Part shown: in pieces, positions 1 through 5,854 of the stretch
Layout: each line of letters starts with the position of its first letter
How positions within the stretch are numbered: the first letter of the stretch is position 1
From: Candidatus Zixiibacteriota bacterium
GTDB taxonomy: Bacteria > Zixibacteria > MSB-5A5 > GN15 > PGXB01
Direction: 5' to 3'
Length of the DNA: 6,911 nucleotides
Assembly (NCBI GenBank): GCA_026397495.1
Contig: JAPLUS010000173.1
Span: 1 to 6,911 of the forward strand
Notes under the pieces: model-generated
What the model was told of the DNA's origin: nothing
The model's input: the letters and a program-made list of their open reading frames with translations, nothing else
The model's database searches: none
Position numbers and translations under genes: made by a program

Positions 1-96
1 CTCGTTAAATTCCGGCATATGTGGATACGAGAAATAGATCTTAAAACTGGTCGATCTATAACCATGATAGATAAATACAAAAACCCATATGTGTAA
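1..96 (+). CDS. C-terminal fragment of a probable insertion-sequence transposase (5' end outside window)
   Basis: An open frame runs from the first base to a TAA at 94-96 and gives 31 residues (LVKFRHMWIREIDLKTGRSI... ending NPYV). It contains no stop and is rich in basic and aromatic residues, as a protein tail could be. I do not recognise the family from these residues alone. The transposase call rests on context: the stop codon lies inside the first of two near-identical 20-bp repeats that look like a transposon end. A transposase ORF that stops within or right beside the terminal repeat is common in single-ORF elements such as the IS481 group. It could instead be the tail of an unrelated gene, or chance open frame. 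The segment is too short for a firm assignment. Confidence 0.4.
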   Translation, partial: LVKFRHMWIREIDLKTGRSITMIDKYKNPYV

Positions 97-134
97 AGGA
101 TGTCCTGACACAAAGTGTAAAGTATGTCTTGACA
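91..134 (+). repeat. Two tandem 20-bp imperfect repeats (probable transposase-binding end)
   Basis: GTGTAAAGGATGTCCTGACA at 91-110 and GTGTAAAGTATGTCTTGACA at 115-134 differ at two of 20 positions and are 24 bp apart start to start. Each copy contains the short dyad TGTC-N2-GACA (101-110 and 125-134). Direct repeats with an internal dyad fit dimeric protein binding, for example a transposase at an element end. Function is inferred from form. Confidence 0.65.
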
Positions 135-147
135 ATTTACATGCCGA

Positions 148-184
148 GGGCTTTTGACTTTTTAAATATAAATGTCAAAACCCC
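148..184. repeat. Inverted repeat flanking an AT-rich 15-bp centre
   Basis: TTTTGAC at 152-158 pairs perfectly with GTCAAAA at 174-180. After one C-C mismatch the arms extend by GGG (148-150) and CCC (182-184), so ten base pairs enclose a 15-nt A/T-only centre. The right arm overlaps the stop codon of the weak minus-strand ORF at 175-357. It could fold in RNA from either strand or be an operator-like dyad. There is no clean T-run after it on either strand, so I do not call it a terminator. Confidence 0.4.
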
Positions 185-357
185 CCATCAGCGCCACACC
201 CTTCCCCCATGGGGATTTTGACCTGCGGAACCGGCGATTTATCTGCATCAATTCCATTGTCCTCTCTGCATAATGGCGCCTGAGAATACATCATTTGGAG
301 ACACTCATCATAATGACTGATATTAGCCGGTTCACATTTCAACATCGGTAAACCCAT
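175..357 (-). CDS. Doubtful small ORF, 60 residues, cysteine-containing, no known family
   Basis: The frame starts with ATG at 357 and ends with TGA at 175. It begins 19 bp after the stop of the GNAT gene on the same strand, so it could share that transcript. The product is hydrophilic, with no signal peptide or membrane segment, and ends in a Gly-rich tail. Cysteines at residues 8, 19, 30 and 54 stand out; the first three are spaced exactly eleven apart. Residue 5 is also Met and could be the true start. No Shine-Dalgarno sits at a proper distance: the nearest, GAGG, is about 16 nt upstream of the first ATG. I do not recognise it. It may be a real small protein, a decayed remnant beside the insertion-sequence end, or noncoding. 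Confidence 0.3.
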   Translation of the reverse strand: MGLPMLKCEPANISHYDECLQMMYSQAPLCREDNGIDADKSPVPQVKIPMGEGCGADGGF

Positions 358-376
358 TGAAAATTAAAAATAGCCT

Positions 377-940
377 CTACTTCTCTTCCTTGGTCAATTT
401 GATGCCATACACGGGATGATGGCGATCATCCTGCTCCAAAATAAAGCCGGCTTTTTGATATAGCGATTCCGGACCGATCCAGATATCGCCTGCCGTCAGT
501 TCTTTCCCCCGTTTGGGAAAGCCCTGTACATATTTGACGCCCATATCACAGAGATGTCTAATAATTCCAAATAGAAAATAATGTGCCAGCCCAATCTCCC
601 GAAAAGCCGGCAATAGAAACATACAGCTGATAGCCCAGACATCAGGATCGGCCATAAGATTATAGATTTGACGAATCTTGGGAAGCCGATCTCGGGGTCC
701 GCATTGACACCAACCGACGGGAATATCGTCAGCATAAAGAATATACCCGTCATGGATTTCATCATGAAAGAGTTTTTCACGCAGCGCCCGATTTTCCTCG
801 GCGGTTCGATTTTCCCAACCATCCCAATTTGGCACCCACCAGGCGGTGCAATAACACCATCCCATTTCACATTTTTCACAATGAATGGCAAAAAAATCAT
901 CCCGTCGGGTAGAATCCAACGGCACTACCTTTATCTGCAC
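377..940 (-). CDS. GNAT-family N-acetyltransferase, cysteine-rich N-terminus
   Basis: The 187-residue product looks like a single-domain, cytosolic GNAT acetyltransferase, which moves an acetyl group from acetyl-CoA to an amine. The acceptor cannot be told from sequence. The order of motifs fits a GNAT subgroup I know by pattern: an N-terminal Cys/Trp block (CYCTAWW, residues 29-35), a strand with PVGWCQCGPRD (74-84), then strand 4 (VWAISCMFLLP, 101-111) followed by the acetyl-CoA pyrophosphate loop R-E-I-G-L-A (114-119). That loop matches the R/Q-x-x-G-x-A/G signature. The C-terminal part (SLYQKAGF, 159-166) is the usual last-strand motif. The start is GTG at 940: an in-frame stop lies only four codons upstream, and GAGGGAG sits 4 nt ahead. 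Cysteines 21, 24, 29 and 31 form a cluster with His20 that might bind metal. The gene likely has its own promoter at 979-1005. Confidence 0.85.
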   Translation of the reverse strand: MQIKVVPLDSTRRDDFFAIHCEKCEMGWCYCTAWWVPNWDGWENRTAEENRALREKLFHDEIHDGYILYADDIPVGWCQCGPRDRLPKIRQIYNLMADPDVWAISCMFLLPAFREIGLAHYFLFGIIRHLCDMGVKYVQGFPKRGKELTAGDIWIGPESLYQKAGFILEQDDRHHPVYGIKLTKEEK

Positions 941-944
941 TATG

Positions 945-951
945 CTCCCTC
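945..951 (-). promoter_or_regulatory. Ribosome binding site supporting the GTG start of the GNAT gene
   Basis: On the minus strand GAGGGAG is followed by CATA and then GTG. The spacing is 4 nt from the last G, or about 7 nt from the AGGG core. Because an in-frame stop lies at 950-952, no other upstream start is possible, so this site and the GTG codon fit together. Confidence 0.6.
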
Positions 952-978
952 AGATTTTGCCAATAACTGATAATTGAA

Positions 979-1005
979 ATTATGCCGAAGGTCTTAATCT
1001 GTCAA
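979..1005 (-). promoter_or_regulatory. Candidate sigma-70-type promoter for the GNAT gene
   Basis: The minus strand shows a perfect -35 hexamer TTGACA (1005-1000) and CATAAT (984-979), which is five of six to the -10 consensus. The spacer is 15 bp, shorter than the ideal 17; shifting the -10 gives a 17-bp spacer but a poor TAATTT hexamer. Transcription would begin near 972 and give a leader of about 30 nt before the GTG at 940. This would make the GNAT gene a transcription unit separate from the OmpA-like gene upstream. Inferred from consensus match only. Confidence 0.45.
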
Positions 1006-1079
1006 GAAAAATAAATTGGCACTTAGTACAGCCTTTCTCCCCAGTGGATACTCCTAAAAATCGAAATAAATTACTTATC

Positions 1080-1110
1080 GACTGCAGTCAGGATACTCTT
1101 GTATCCCGAC
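1080..1110. repeat. Hairpin with adjoining 10-bp palindrome downstream of the OmpA-like gene
   Basis: GGATAC (1091-1096) and GTATCC (1101-1106) form a perfect 6-bp stem around the loop TCTT. After one A-C mismatch the stem extends by GTC (1087-1089) with GAC (1108-1110), giving nine pairs. The left side overlaps the perfect palindrome GACTGCAGTC (1080-1089), so two alternative foldings compete for 1087-1089. It lies about 60 bp past the stop of the OmpA-like gene. There is no T-run after the stem on either strand, so a rho-independent terminator is not supported. It could be an RNA-stabilising 3' structure or a protein site. Confidence 0.45.
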
Positions 1111-1169
1111 TTAATTCCCCCCCCATATTCCATCAAATTCGATTTCCCTACACTATGCCGTAAATAAAT

Positions 1170-2750
1170 CTATTTCTGTCCTCCCCATATTATTATATCG
1201 ATTCTGCGGTTCTTCGCTCTCCCCTCCGGTGTGTCGTTGCTGGCCACCGGTTTTTCAGAACCATAACCGGCCGCATTTATCTCCGAAATCGAAAGCGCCT
1301 GCCGTATAAATTGCATGACTGCAAACGCCCGTTTTTCTGAAAGACGCATATTACTGGTAGGATCGCCGGCATTATCCGTGTGCCCCTCCACCATTAATTT
1401 CGAATTGGGAAACAGCTGGATAATCTCCTCTACCTTCTTGAGAAGCGGTACCTGTTTGTCCTTAATCTCGGCCGAACTGATGTCAAACGATAGGCCGGAC
1501 AGACGAAGAACAATATCGCCGGTGGAATTGAAAATTATTTCTCCCTCAGAAGGATTGATAAGAGCCCGTGCGGTTTTTACTTTATCTTCCTTTTGCTGCC
1601 TGACCTGTAACTCAGCGGTAACCTCCTGATGGTTTTTTTCCAACTCGGTTAATTGCCCCTCTTTAGATTGCATTTCACCGGATAGTTGATTCACTTTGCC
1701 CTGCATATTTGCCACAACCGTATCCAAACCCTGCGCCAATTTGATGGGGTCATTTTCCTGCGGAGTCGAGCCGGTACGAGCCAGAGTCGCTTTCATCTGA
1801 TCGGTCAACTCAGCCTTGAACTTCTCAATCTGTTTCTCATGGGCGACTAAGGTCTCTTCAAGGGTGTCATTTTTCAATTTCAAATCTCTGATATACTTTA
1901 CCAGAGAATCAGCCGCGGCCAACGGGCCATCATTGAATTTTAGAAATTCAATACCTGCCTCCATCGCCACCTTTTGCATCTCGATTTCATACACCAATAT
2001 CAGTTTTTCCCACGCTTGGTCATTTCGCTTAAGAGAGCGGACTGATTGGGCAATATTGGAGGCATGCCATGCCTCATATTCCGCACGAATGGCGAAGGCA
2101 ATTGATTCTTTCCGTTCATATCTATCCTTGCTAATAATATCATTGGCCTTTGCTCTTGCGGTTCGCGCTTTATCCAAAGTTGAAAGAGCATACTGGGGAG
2201 CTTCATCAGCTACGGCCGTGGCAATGGCCTTGTCAGCGGCGCCCATGATATCGACCTTAATGGCCTCTAATTCCACCGCATCAAAGAGAGGTATTGCCCG
2301 TTCCGCCTCTTTTAGCCCCCCTTTGACATCCCCTGATTCAACTTTCTTTGTCCCTTTCACAAATTGATCTTCTGCTTTTCGATAAGAAATGGGCACTAGA
2401 AGATGCGCTTTGGCGGCCAGCGCTTTTCCCCTTGGCCCCAGATATTCCGATAGCGACAATTTGGCAACTCCTGAGGCCTTGATGGCATTTTCAGCATACC
2501 CCTGAAAATCAGAGACAAGCTCATCAATCGCTTTCTGCTTTCGGTTTTGTAAAATGGCACTTTTTACCTCGCCTAATTTCTTTTCGGCATTGAGGTAAGT
2601 TTGTGGTGCAAAGACCGGCGCTTCGATCACTTTCGCCGAATCCAGAAGCTGCTCAAGCTCGGTAACCGGCGTTCCACTTTGAGCCGGTGAGCTCGCCAAC
2701 AGGAACAAAACAAAGCAGGCTAGAACTGCCAATCTGATGCTTGTTTTCAT
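1170..2750 (-). CDS. Secreted helical/coiled-coil protein with C-terminal OmpA-like peptidoglycan-binding domain
   Basis: The 526-residue protein has a signal peptide: basic MKTSIR, a hydrophobic core from about 7 to 19, then a SPAQSG region that suits signal peptidase I near residues 24-27. Residues 30-290 are almost wholly helical and Ala/Lys/Glu rich, resembling DUF4398-type regions, with three similar segments near 48-66, 119-141 and 184-204. Residues 290-325 and 350-395 look like coiled coil. The OmpA-like domain covers about 403-523. It includes VEGHTDNAG (454-462), LSEKRA (470-475) and GRAKNRRID (510-518); Asp459 and Arg474 correspond to the residues that hold diaminopimelate in OmpA. 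There is no beta-barrel, so the protein is probably periplasmic and bridges the cell wall to an unknown partner. The ATG at 2750 has GGAGA 5 nt upstream. A 124-bp gap separates it from the transporter gene upstream on the same strand, so cotranscription is possible but unproven. Confidence 0.88.
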   Translation of the reverse strand: MKTSIRLAVLACFVLFLLASSPAQSGTPVTELEQLLDSAKVIEAPVFAPQTYLNAEKKLGEVKSAILQNRKQKAIDELVSDFQGYAENAIKASGVAKLSLSEYLGPRGKALAAKAHLLVPISYRKAEDQFVKGTKKVESGDVKGGLKEAERAIPLFDAVELEAIKVDIMGAADKAIATAVADEAPQYALSTLDKARTARAKANDIISKDRYERKESIAFAIRAEYEAWHASNIAQSVRSLKRNDQAWEKLILVYEIEMQKVAMEAGIEFLKFNDGPLAAADSLVKYIRDLKLKNDTLEETLVAHEKQIEKFKAELTDQMKATLARTGSTPQENDPIKLAQGLDTVVANMQGKVNQLSGEMQSKEGQLTELEKNHQEVTAELQVRQQKEDKVKTARALINPSEGEIIFNSTGDIVLRLSGLSFDISSAEIKDKQVPLLKKVEEIIQLFPNSKLMVEGHTDNAGDPTSNMRLSEKRAFAVMQFIRQALSISEINAAGYGSEKPVASNDTPEGRAKNRRIDIIIWGGQK

Positions 2751-2764
2751 AATTATCTCCGCTT

Positions 2765-2815
2765 AAAACTAGTTTTTTTCAATAGTCAGAATATTCAATG
2801 TTTTAGATTTCTAAA
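2765..2815. repeat. Two short dyads in the leader region of the OmpA-like gene
   Basis: AAAACTAGTTTT at 2765-2776 is a perfect 12-bp palindrome located 15 bp upstream of the start codon at 2750. TTTAGA-TT-TCTAAA at 2802-2815 is a 6-bp inverted repeat with a 2-bp centre. Both are AT-rich, so chance occurrence is plausible. Their place between the transporter stop and the OmpA-like start makes them candidate operator or RNA-fold sites. I found no convincing -35/-10 pair in this 124-bp spacer. Confidence 0.25.
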
Positions 2816-2874
2816 GCAACAAAAAAGAAAAGGAATTTTACTTCGCTTGCAGACCGAATGCCCCAGGAGGTTAA

Positions 2875-3762
2875 TCATATTTGCACACGCCGTTGCTCAA
2901 ATTTACCTTTTTCGCTTCTTTCGGAAACATAAACTGCTGAGACAATGAAAAAAGCTCCCAAAATAATCCAAATTGTTATCGGCTCTCCCAGTAATACGGC
3001 TGCGCCGGACATCGTGAAGAGCGGTTCCAAATAGAGATATATTCCCACTTCGCCGGCCGGTTTTTTGGATAATCCTTCCGACCACGACCAAAATGAAATT
3101 GCCAGACACCCAATACCAAGAAAAACGACGGCGATAATACCATCAGGAGCCATATGGGAATAAGCCGTACTTCCCTTGACAAGAAGGGCACATGGTATGA
3201 CTATGACGCCGGCGATAGCAATCATCCAGAAGGTTGCCACCAGCGGATTGAGTTCCCTTGTAATACGACGAGTTACAATGGTATAAAAAGCCCAGGTAAC
3301 ACAGCTTCCCAATACAATCCAGTCGCCCGTGGAAGAAATCCAGTCAAGAGATTTAAGATTCCCTTTGGATACCAGCAGAAGCACCCCGATGGTGGCCAGA
3401 ATAACTCCAATAATTTGATATAAGCCGAATTGCTCTTTTAATATGAAAAAAGAAAGGATAGCTATAAAAATCGGCGCCGTGGTCAATATCCAGGCAGTAT
3501 TGGTAGCGGTGGTTGTTTCCATCCCTGTTGCCATTACCCAGAAATGCATGAAAAGTATGGCCGCGGCGAGTAGAAGATACTTAAATTGCCCTCTGAAATT
3601 TAACGATAATCGTTTAAACCAGATAATTGCCAAAAGAGTAAGGCCGCCCAATACAAACCGGGCGGCAATCAACTCGACCGGTGTCAAATATTTTAAAGAG
3701 ACCTTGATAGCAATATAAGAGAATCCCCAGAATAAGACGGCCACAAGCAAAAATATCGACAT
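2875..3762 (-). CDS. EamA/DMT-superfamily transporter (leftward member of a divergent pair)
   Basis: The 295-residue inner-membrane protein has about ten hydrophobic helices in two EamA repeats, about residues 3-131 and 146-281. Family features visible are the first-helix WGFSY motif (12-16), TTAPIFIAILSFFILKE (94-110) at the end of repeat 1, and the matching YLEPLFT...LLGEPIT (244-263) at the end of repeat 2. Length agrees with the usual 280-310. EamA proteins are drug/metabolite exporters or exchangers for amino acids and related metabolites; the substrate cannot be read from sequence. A charged tail (281-295) follows the last helix. The start is ATG at 3762; the frame opens directly into helix 1, as in relatives, but no Shine-Dalgarno precedes it. 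It stands head to head with a second DMT gene 24 bp away. Confidence 0.9.
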   Translation of the reverse strand: MSIFLLVAVLFWGFSYIAIKVSLKYLTPVELIAARFVLGGLTLLAIIWFKRLSLNFRGQFKYLLLAAAILFMHFWVMATGMETTTATNTAWILTTAPIFIAILSFFILKEQFGLYQIIGVILATIGVLLLVSKGNLKSLDWISSTGDWIVLGSCVTWAFYTIVTRRITRELNPLVATFWMIAIAGVIVIPCALLVKGSTAYSHMAPDGIIAVVFLGIGCLAISFWSWSEGLSKKPAGEVGIYLYLEPLFTMSGAAVLLGEPITIWIILGAFFIVSAVYVSERSEKGKFEQRRVQI

Positions 3763-3773
3763 ATCATTATTGT

Positions 3774-3801
3774 TTGGCTATATTGAATGGCCAATTATAA
3801 T
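3774..3801 (+). promoter_or_regulatory. Candidate promoter between the two transporter genes, with a palindromic -10
   Basis: On the plus strand TTGGCT (3774-3779, four of six to the -35 consensus) is followed after 16 bp by a perfect TATAAT (3796-3801). Transcription would start near 3808, which is itself an in-frame ATG, so the transcript could be leaderless. The -10 lies within ATTATAAT (3794-3801), its own reverse complement, so the same box also reads TATAAT on the minus strand. A minus start would then fall near 3787, about 25 nt before the leftward ATG. The minus strand lacks a good -35 (TTGATT at only 14 bp). Consensus-based inference. Confidence 0.4.
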
Positions 3802-4698
3802 AGATTTATGATAAATCAAGGGACTTTATATTTATCACTTTTTGTAGCTACTTTTGCGGTTTCGTGGGCGGCCATTCTGATCAAAATGTCTGGCGCCGGG
3901 CCGCTCCCAACCGCATTCTACCGGATGAGCATAGCTTCACTGATTTTGGCTATTCCAGCTATCCCCAAAATCAAGAAAACCCTGAAGATTCTGGATTCAA
4001 GGGAGATTATCCTATTGTTGACCTCAGGGATAGTCCTTGGTCTGCACTTTGCCTTCTGGGTAACCTCCCTTTTCTACACGACTATTTCCAATTCCACAAT
4101 CCTGGTTGCGACCCAGCCGATTTTTGTTCTGATTATGGAAGCAGTGCTCCTTAAAGATAAAATTCCCTCACGTTCAATTATCGGGATGGTGGTAGCGCTG
4201 ATCGGAATGGGAGTCATTTCTCATGGGGATTTGAATTTGGGAAAGGAATTCATAATTGGTGATATTCTGGCGCTGGTTGGAGCCTTTTGCGCCGGCATTT
4301 ACCTCTTCATCGGACGACAGCTCCGAATGAAATTAGACAATCTCGGATATATTTTCCCGGTCTACTTGCTGTCGGCTCTGACACTATTTATAATATCCTT
4401 ATTTTACGGAGAGAATCTTACCCATTATCCCGCTAAGAGCTGGACAATATTTCTTGTTCTGGCCATTGTCCCGACTGTTTTGGGACATTCTCTTTACAAT
4501 TGGCTTTTGAAGTATCTCCCCGCTCACAAAGTGGCGACAACCATTTTAGGTGAGCCGATTGGCGCCACCATACTGGCCATATTTTTCTTCAATCAAATCC
4601 CCGGACGGTGGACTGCTATCGGCGGGATTATGATACTTTGCGGAATATTCATTGTTTTATCATATAGTGAAGGGGATAGGTCAATTATTCCGGAATAA
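3787..4698 (+). CDS. EamA/DMT-superfamily transporter (rightward member of a divergent pair)
   Basis: The 303-residue inner-membrane protein has about ten hydrophobic segments in two EamA repeats, about residues 14-145 and 158-292. Repeat 1 ends with VATQPIFVLIMEAVLLKDK (107-125). Repeat 2 carries VPTVLGHSLYNWLLKYLP (228-245) and TILGEPIGATILA (252-264), patterns common in DMT transporters of unknown substrate. It is a distant relative of its divergent neighbour, matching in family motifs but not close in sequence. Two starts are possible. ATG 3787 (used here) adds seven polar residues. ATG 3808 opens just before the first helix and coincides with the predicted transcription start. Neither has a Shine-Dalgarno. 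The stop at 4696-4698 lies within an 18-bp perfect palindrome. The gene converges with ruvB 130 bp away. Confidence 0.9.
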   Translation: MANYNRFMINQGTLYLSLFVATFAVSWAAILIKMSGAGPLPTAFYRMSIASLILAIPAIPKIKKTLKILDSREIILLLTSGIVLGLHFAFWVTSLFYTTISNSTILVATQPIFVLIMEAVLLKDKIPSRSIIGMVVALIGMGVISHGDLNLGKEFIIGDILALVGAFCAGIYLFIGRQLRMKLDNLGYIFPVYLLSALTLFIISLFYGENLTHYPAKSWTIFLVLAIVPTVLGHSLYNWLLKYLPAHKVATTILGEPIGATILAIFFFNQIPGRWTAIGGIMILCGIFIVLSYSEGDRSIIPE

Positions 4699-4700
4699 TT
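4683..4700. repeat. 18-bp perfect palindrome across the transporter stop codon
   Basis: AATTATTCCGGAATAATT reads the same on both strands and includes the TAA stop at 4696-4698. As RNA it could fold as a 7-bp AT stem with a CCGG loop, which is weak, and no T-run follows. A DNA-binding dimer site or chance are both possible. Confidence 0.5.
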
Positions 4701-4828
4701 ATTCGGAGAATCAGATCAGCAAATTGACAAATTGTCCTTCCCAAGAGAGTATCCTCAAAAAGATAAATCGGCTTTTCCACTACGGTCGCAGAAAGCTCAA
4801 ATTTAGATTTTACTTGGCTTTTTATGAT

Positions 4829-5854
4829 TTAAAAAAGATTGGGCTGATCTTTTTGGTTTAATTTCACACCCAGATGCCGGCAGGCCTCGTTGGAAACCAT
4901 TCGTCCCCGTCTTGTTCTCTGAAGAAAGCCGATTTTAAGCAGGTATGGTTCGACCATATCGACCAGTGTATCTATTTCCTCATTCAGAGTCGCTCCCAGA
5001 GCCTCGATCCCGACCGGTCCGCCTTTGTAGTAATCAATAATCACTTTTAGCAGTTTTCGGTCGAGGTTATCAAGACCGATATTATCAATTCCTTCCGCAT
5101 CGAGCGCCTTGCGGGCCAAATCGATATCAATCTTGCCGTCAGCTTTAACGGTGACAAAGTCGCGAACACGTCGCAGAAGCCGGTTAGCCACCCGAGGGGT
5201 GCCCCGGGCACGACGAGATATTTCCGAGGCAGCTTCATCGGTTATCTGCACCTCAAGGAGTTTGGCGGATCTGGTCAGAATTTCCTTTAGTTCCTCCGGC
5301 GGGTAAAAATCTATATGATAATAGAGCCCAAATCTATCCCGCAGTGGAGGCGATAACAATCCCGCTCGTGTCGTGGCCCCAATAAGGGTAAACCGCTTTA
5401 AAGGAATATTGATAACTTTGGCAAAGGCCCCTTTATCGACCACAAAATCAACTTTAAAATCCTCCATCGCCGGATAGATGAATTCCTCAATGGTCGGGGA
5501 AAGACGATGGATTTCATCAATAAAGAGTATGTCTCCATCGCCCAAGTTGGTCAATATTCCCATTAGATCACCGGTACGGCTCAGTGATGGCCCAGAGGTG
5601 GCTACCAGTCGGGTTTTCATCTCATTAGCGATGATATGGGCCAAAGTGGTTTTGCCTAATCCTGGAGGACCATAAAAAAGAATATGTTCACAGGCTTCTT
5701 GGCGTCGTCTGGCTGCCTCAATTGACACCCGAAGCTTATCCTTTAGTTTTTTCTGCCCTATATATTCATTCAGTTGCTTCGGGCGCAGAGACAGAATAAA
5801 CGATTCTTCCTCCGGCGAAATAATCTCTCCGGAAATAATCCGCTCACGAGTCAT
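4829..5854 (-). CDS. ruvB: Holliday junction branch-migration motor RuvB
   Basis: The 341-residue protein is a full-length RuvB (usual 330-350), the cytosolic AAA+ ATPase whose hexameric rings pump DNA through the RuvA-bound four-way junction. Visible motifs in order are Walker A GPPGLGKT (62-69), Walker B ILFIDEIHR (109-117), sensor 1 GATTRAG (159-165), the arginine finger in LRDRFG (Arg174) and sensor 2 in GTPRVANRLLRR (218-229). A C-terminal winged-helix DNA-binding domain (about 265-335) contains KGGPVGIEALGATL and TRRGRMVS. All catalytic residues are present. ATG 5854 overlaps the ruvA stop by four bases (ATGA), and AAAGGGGA lies 7 nt upstream, so it is the last gene of a translationally coupled ruvC-ruvA-ruvB operon. 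It ends in PNLF, a short hydrophobic tail seen in many RuvBs. Confidence 0.98.
   Translation of the reverse strand: MTRERIISGEIISPEEESFILSLRPKQLNEYIGQKKLKDKLRVSIEAARRRQEACEHILFYGPPGLGKTTLAHIIANEMKTRLVATSGPSLSRTGDLMGILTNLGDGDILFIDEIHRLSPTIEEFIYPAMEDFKVDFVVDKGAFAKVINIPLKRFTLIGATTRAGLLSPPLRDRFGLYYHIDFYPPEELKEILTRSAKLLEVQITDEAASEISRRARGTPRVANRLLRRVRDFVTVKADGKIDIDLARKALDAEGIDNIGLDNLDRKLLKVIIDYYKGGPVGIEALGATLNEEIDTLVDMVEPYLLKIGFLQRTRRGRMVSNEACRHLGVKLNQKDQPNLF
4832..4854. terminator. Weak AT-rich hairpin at the ruvB 3' end, possible bidirectional terminator
   Basis: AAAAAGAT (4832-4839) and ATCTTTTT (4847-4854) form a perfect 8-bp stem around a 7-nt loop. It lies between the convergent transporter and ruvB genes and overlaps the last ruvB codons. 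On the minus strand the stem ends in a run of T before AAATC, and on the plus strand it ends in five T. The A/T-only pairs near the base make it weak. It is the best terminator candidate in the 4699-4860 convergent junction, but not a strong one. Confidence 0.3.

Larger units (their letters stand above)
1..134 (+). mobile_element. Right-hand end of a putative insertion sequence (partial)
   Basis: The ORF tail at 1-96 runs into two tandem 20-bp repeats, and the second ends in TTGACA at 134. Read inwards from 134 the end is 5'-TGTCAAGACATACTTTACAC, so it starts with TG; the TG...CA terminus is typical of many DDE-transposase elements. Repeated terminal binding sites occur in IS21-type and IS481-type elements. 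The other end lies outside the window, so neither the matching terminal inverted repeat nor a target-site duplication can be seen. The boundary at 134 is therefore inferred. Confidence 0.4.

Noticed and set aside
129..134. Perfect TTGACA at the presumed element end as an outward promoter
   Set aside because: At 16-18 bp downstream (around 151-158) the sequence is CTTTTGAC, with no -10-like hexamer. TAAATATAAAT is too far away. The hexamer is better explained as part of the repeated end motif.
1816..2367. 183-residue plus-strand open frame opposite the OmpA-like gene
   Set aside because: It is an antisense shadow of a well-supported gene: Ser/Ala/Arg-rich, with no domain pattern and no ribosome binding site. 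Other open frames inside the GNAT, transporter, ruvA and ruvB genes were dismissed for the same reason.
2715..2723. Lipobox-like V-L-A-C at residues 9-12 of the OmpA-like protein
   Set aside because: The Cys comes too early, before most of the hydrophobic core (FVLFLLASS follows), so lipoprotein processing there is unlikely. A signal peptidase I site near residues 24-27 fits better.
2865..2870. Plus-strand AGGAGG as a ribosome binding site
   Set aside because: It is a strong core, but no plus-strand ORF of any length follows at proper spacing. It lies in the spacer past the leftward transporter stop.
4652..4861. 69-residue plus-strand ORF in the convergent junction
   Set aside because: It begins out of frame inside the transporter gene, has unusual composition and runs into the ruvB 3' end antisense. 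There is no ribosome binding site or family resemblance.
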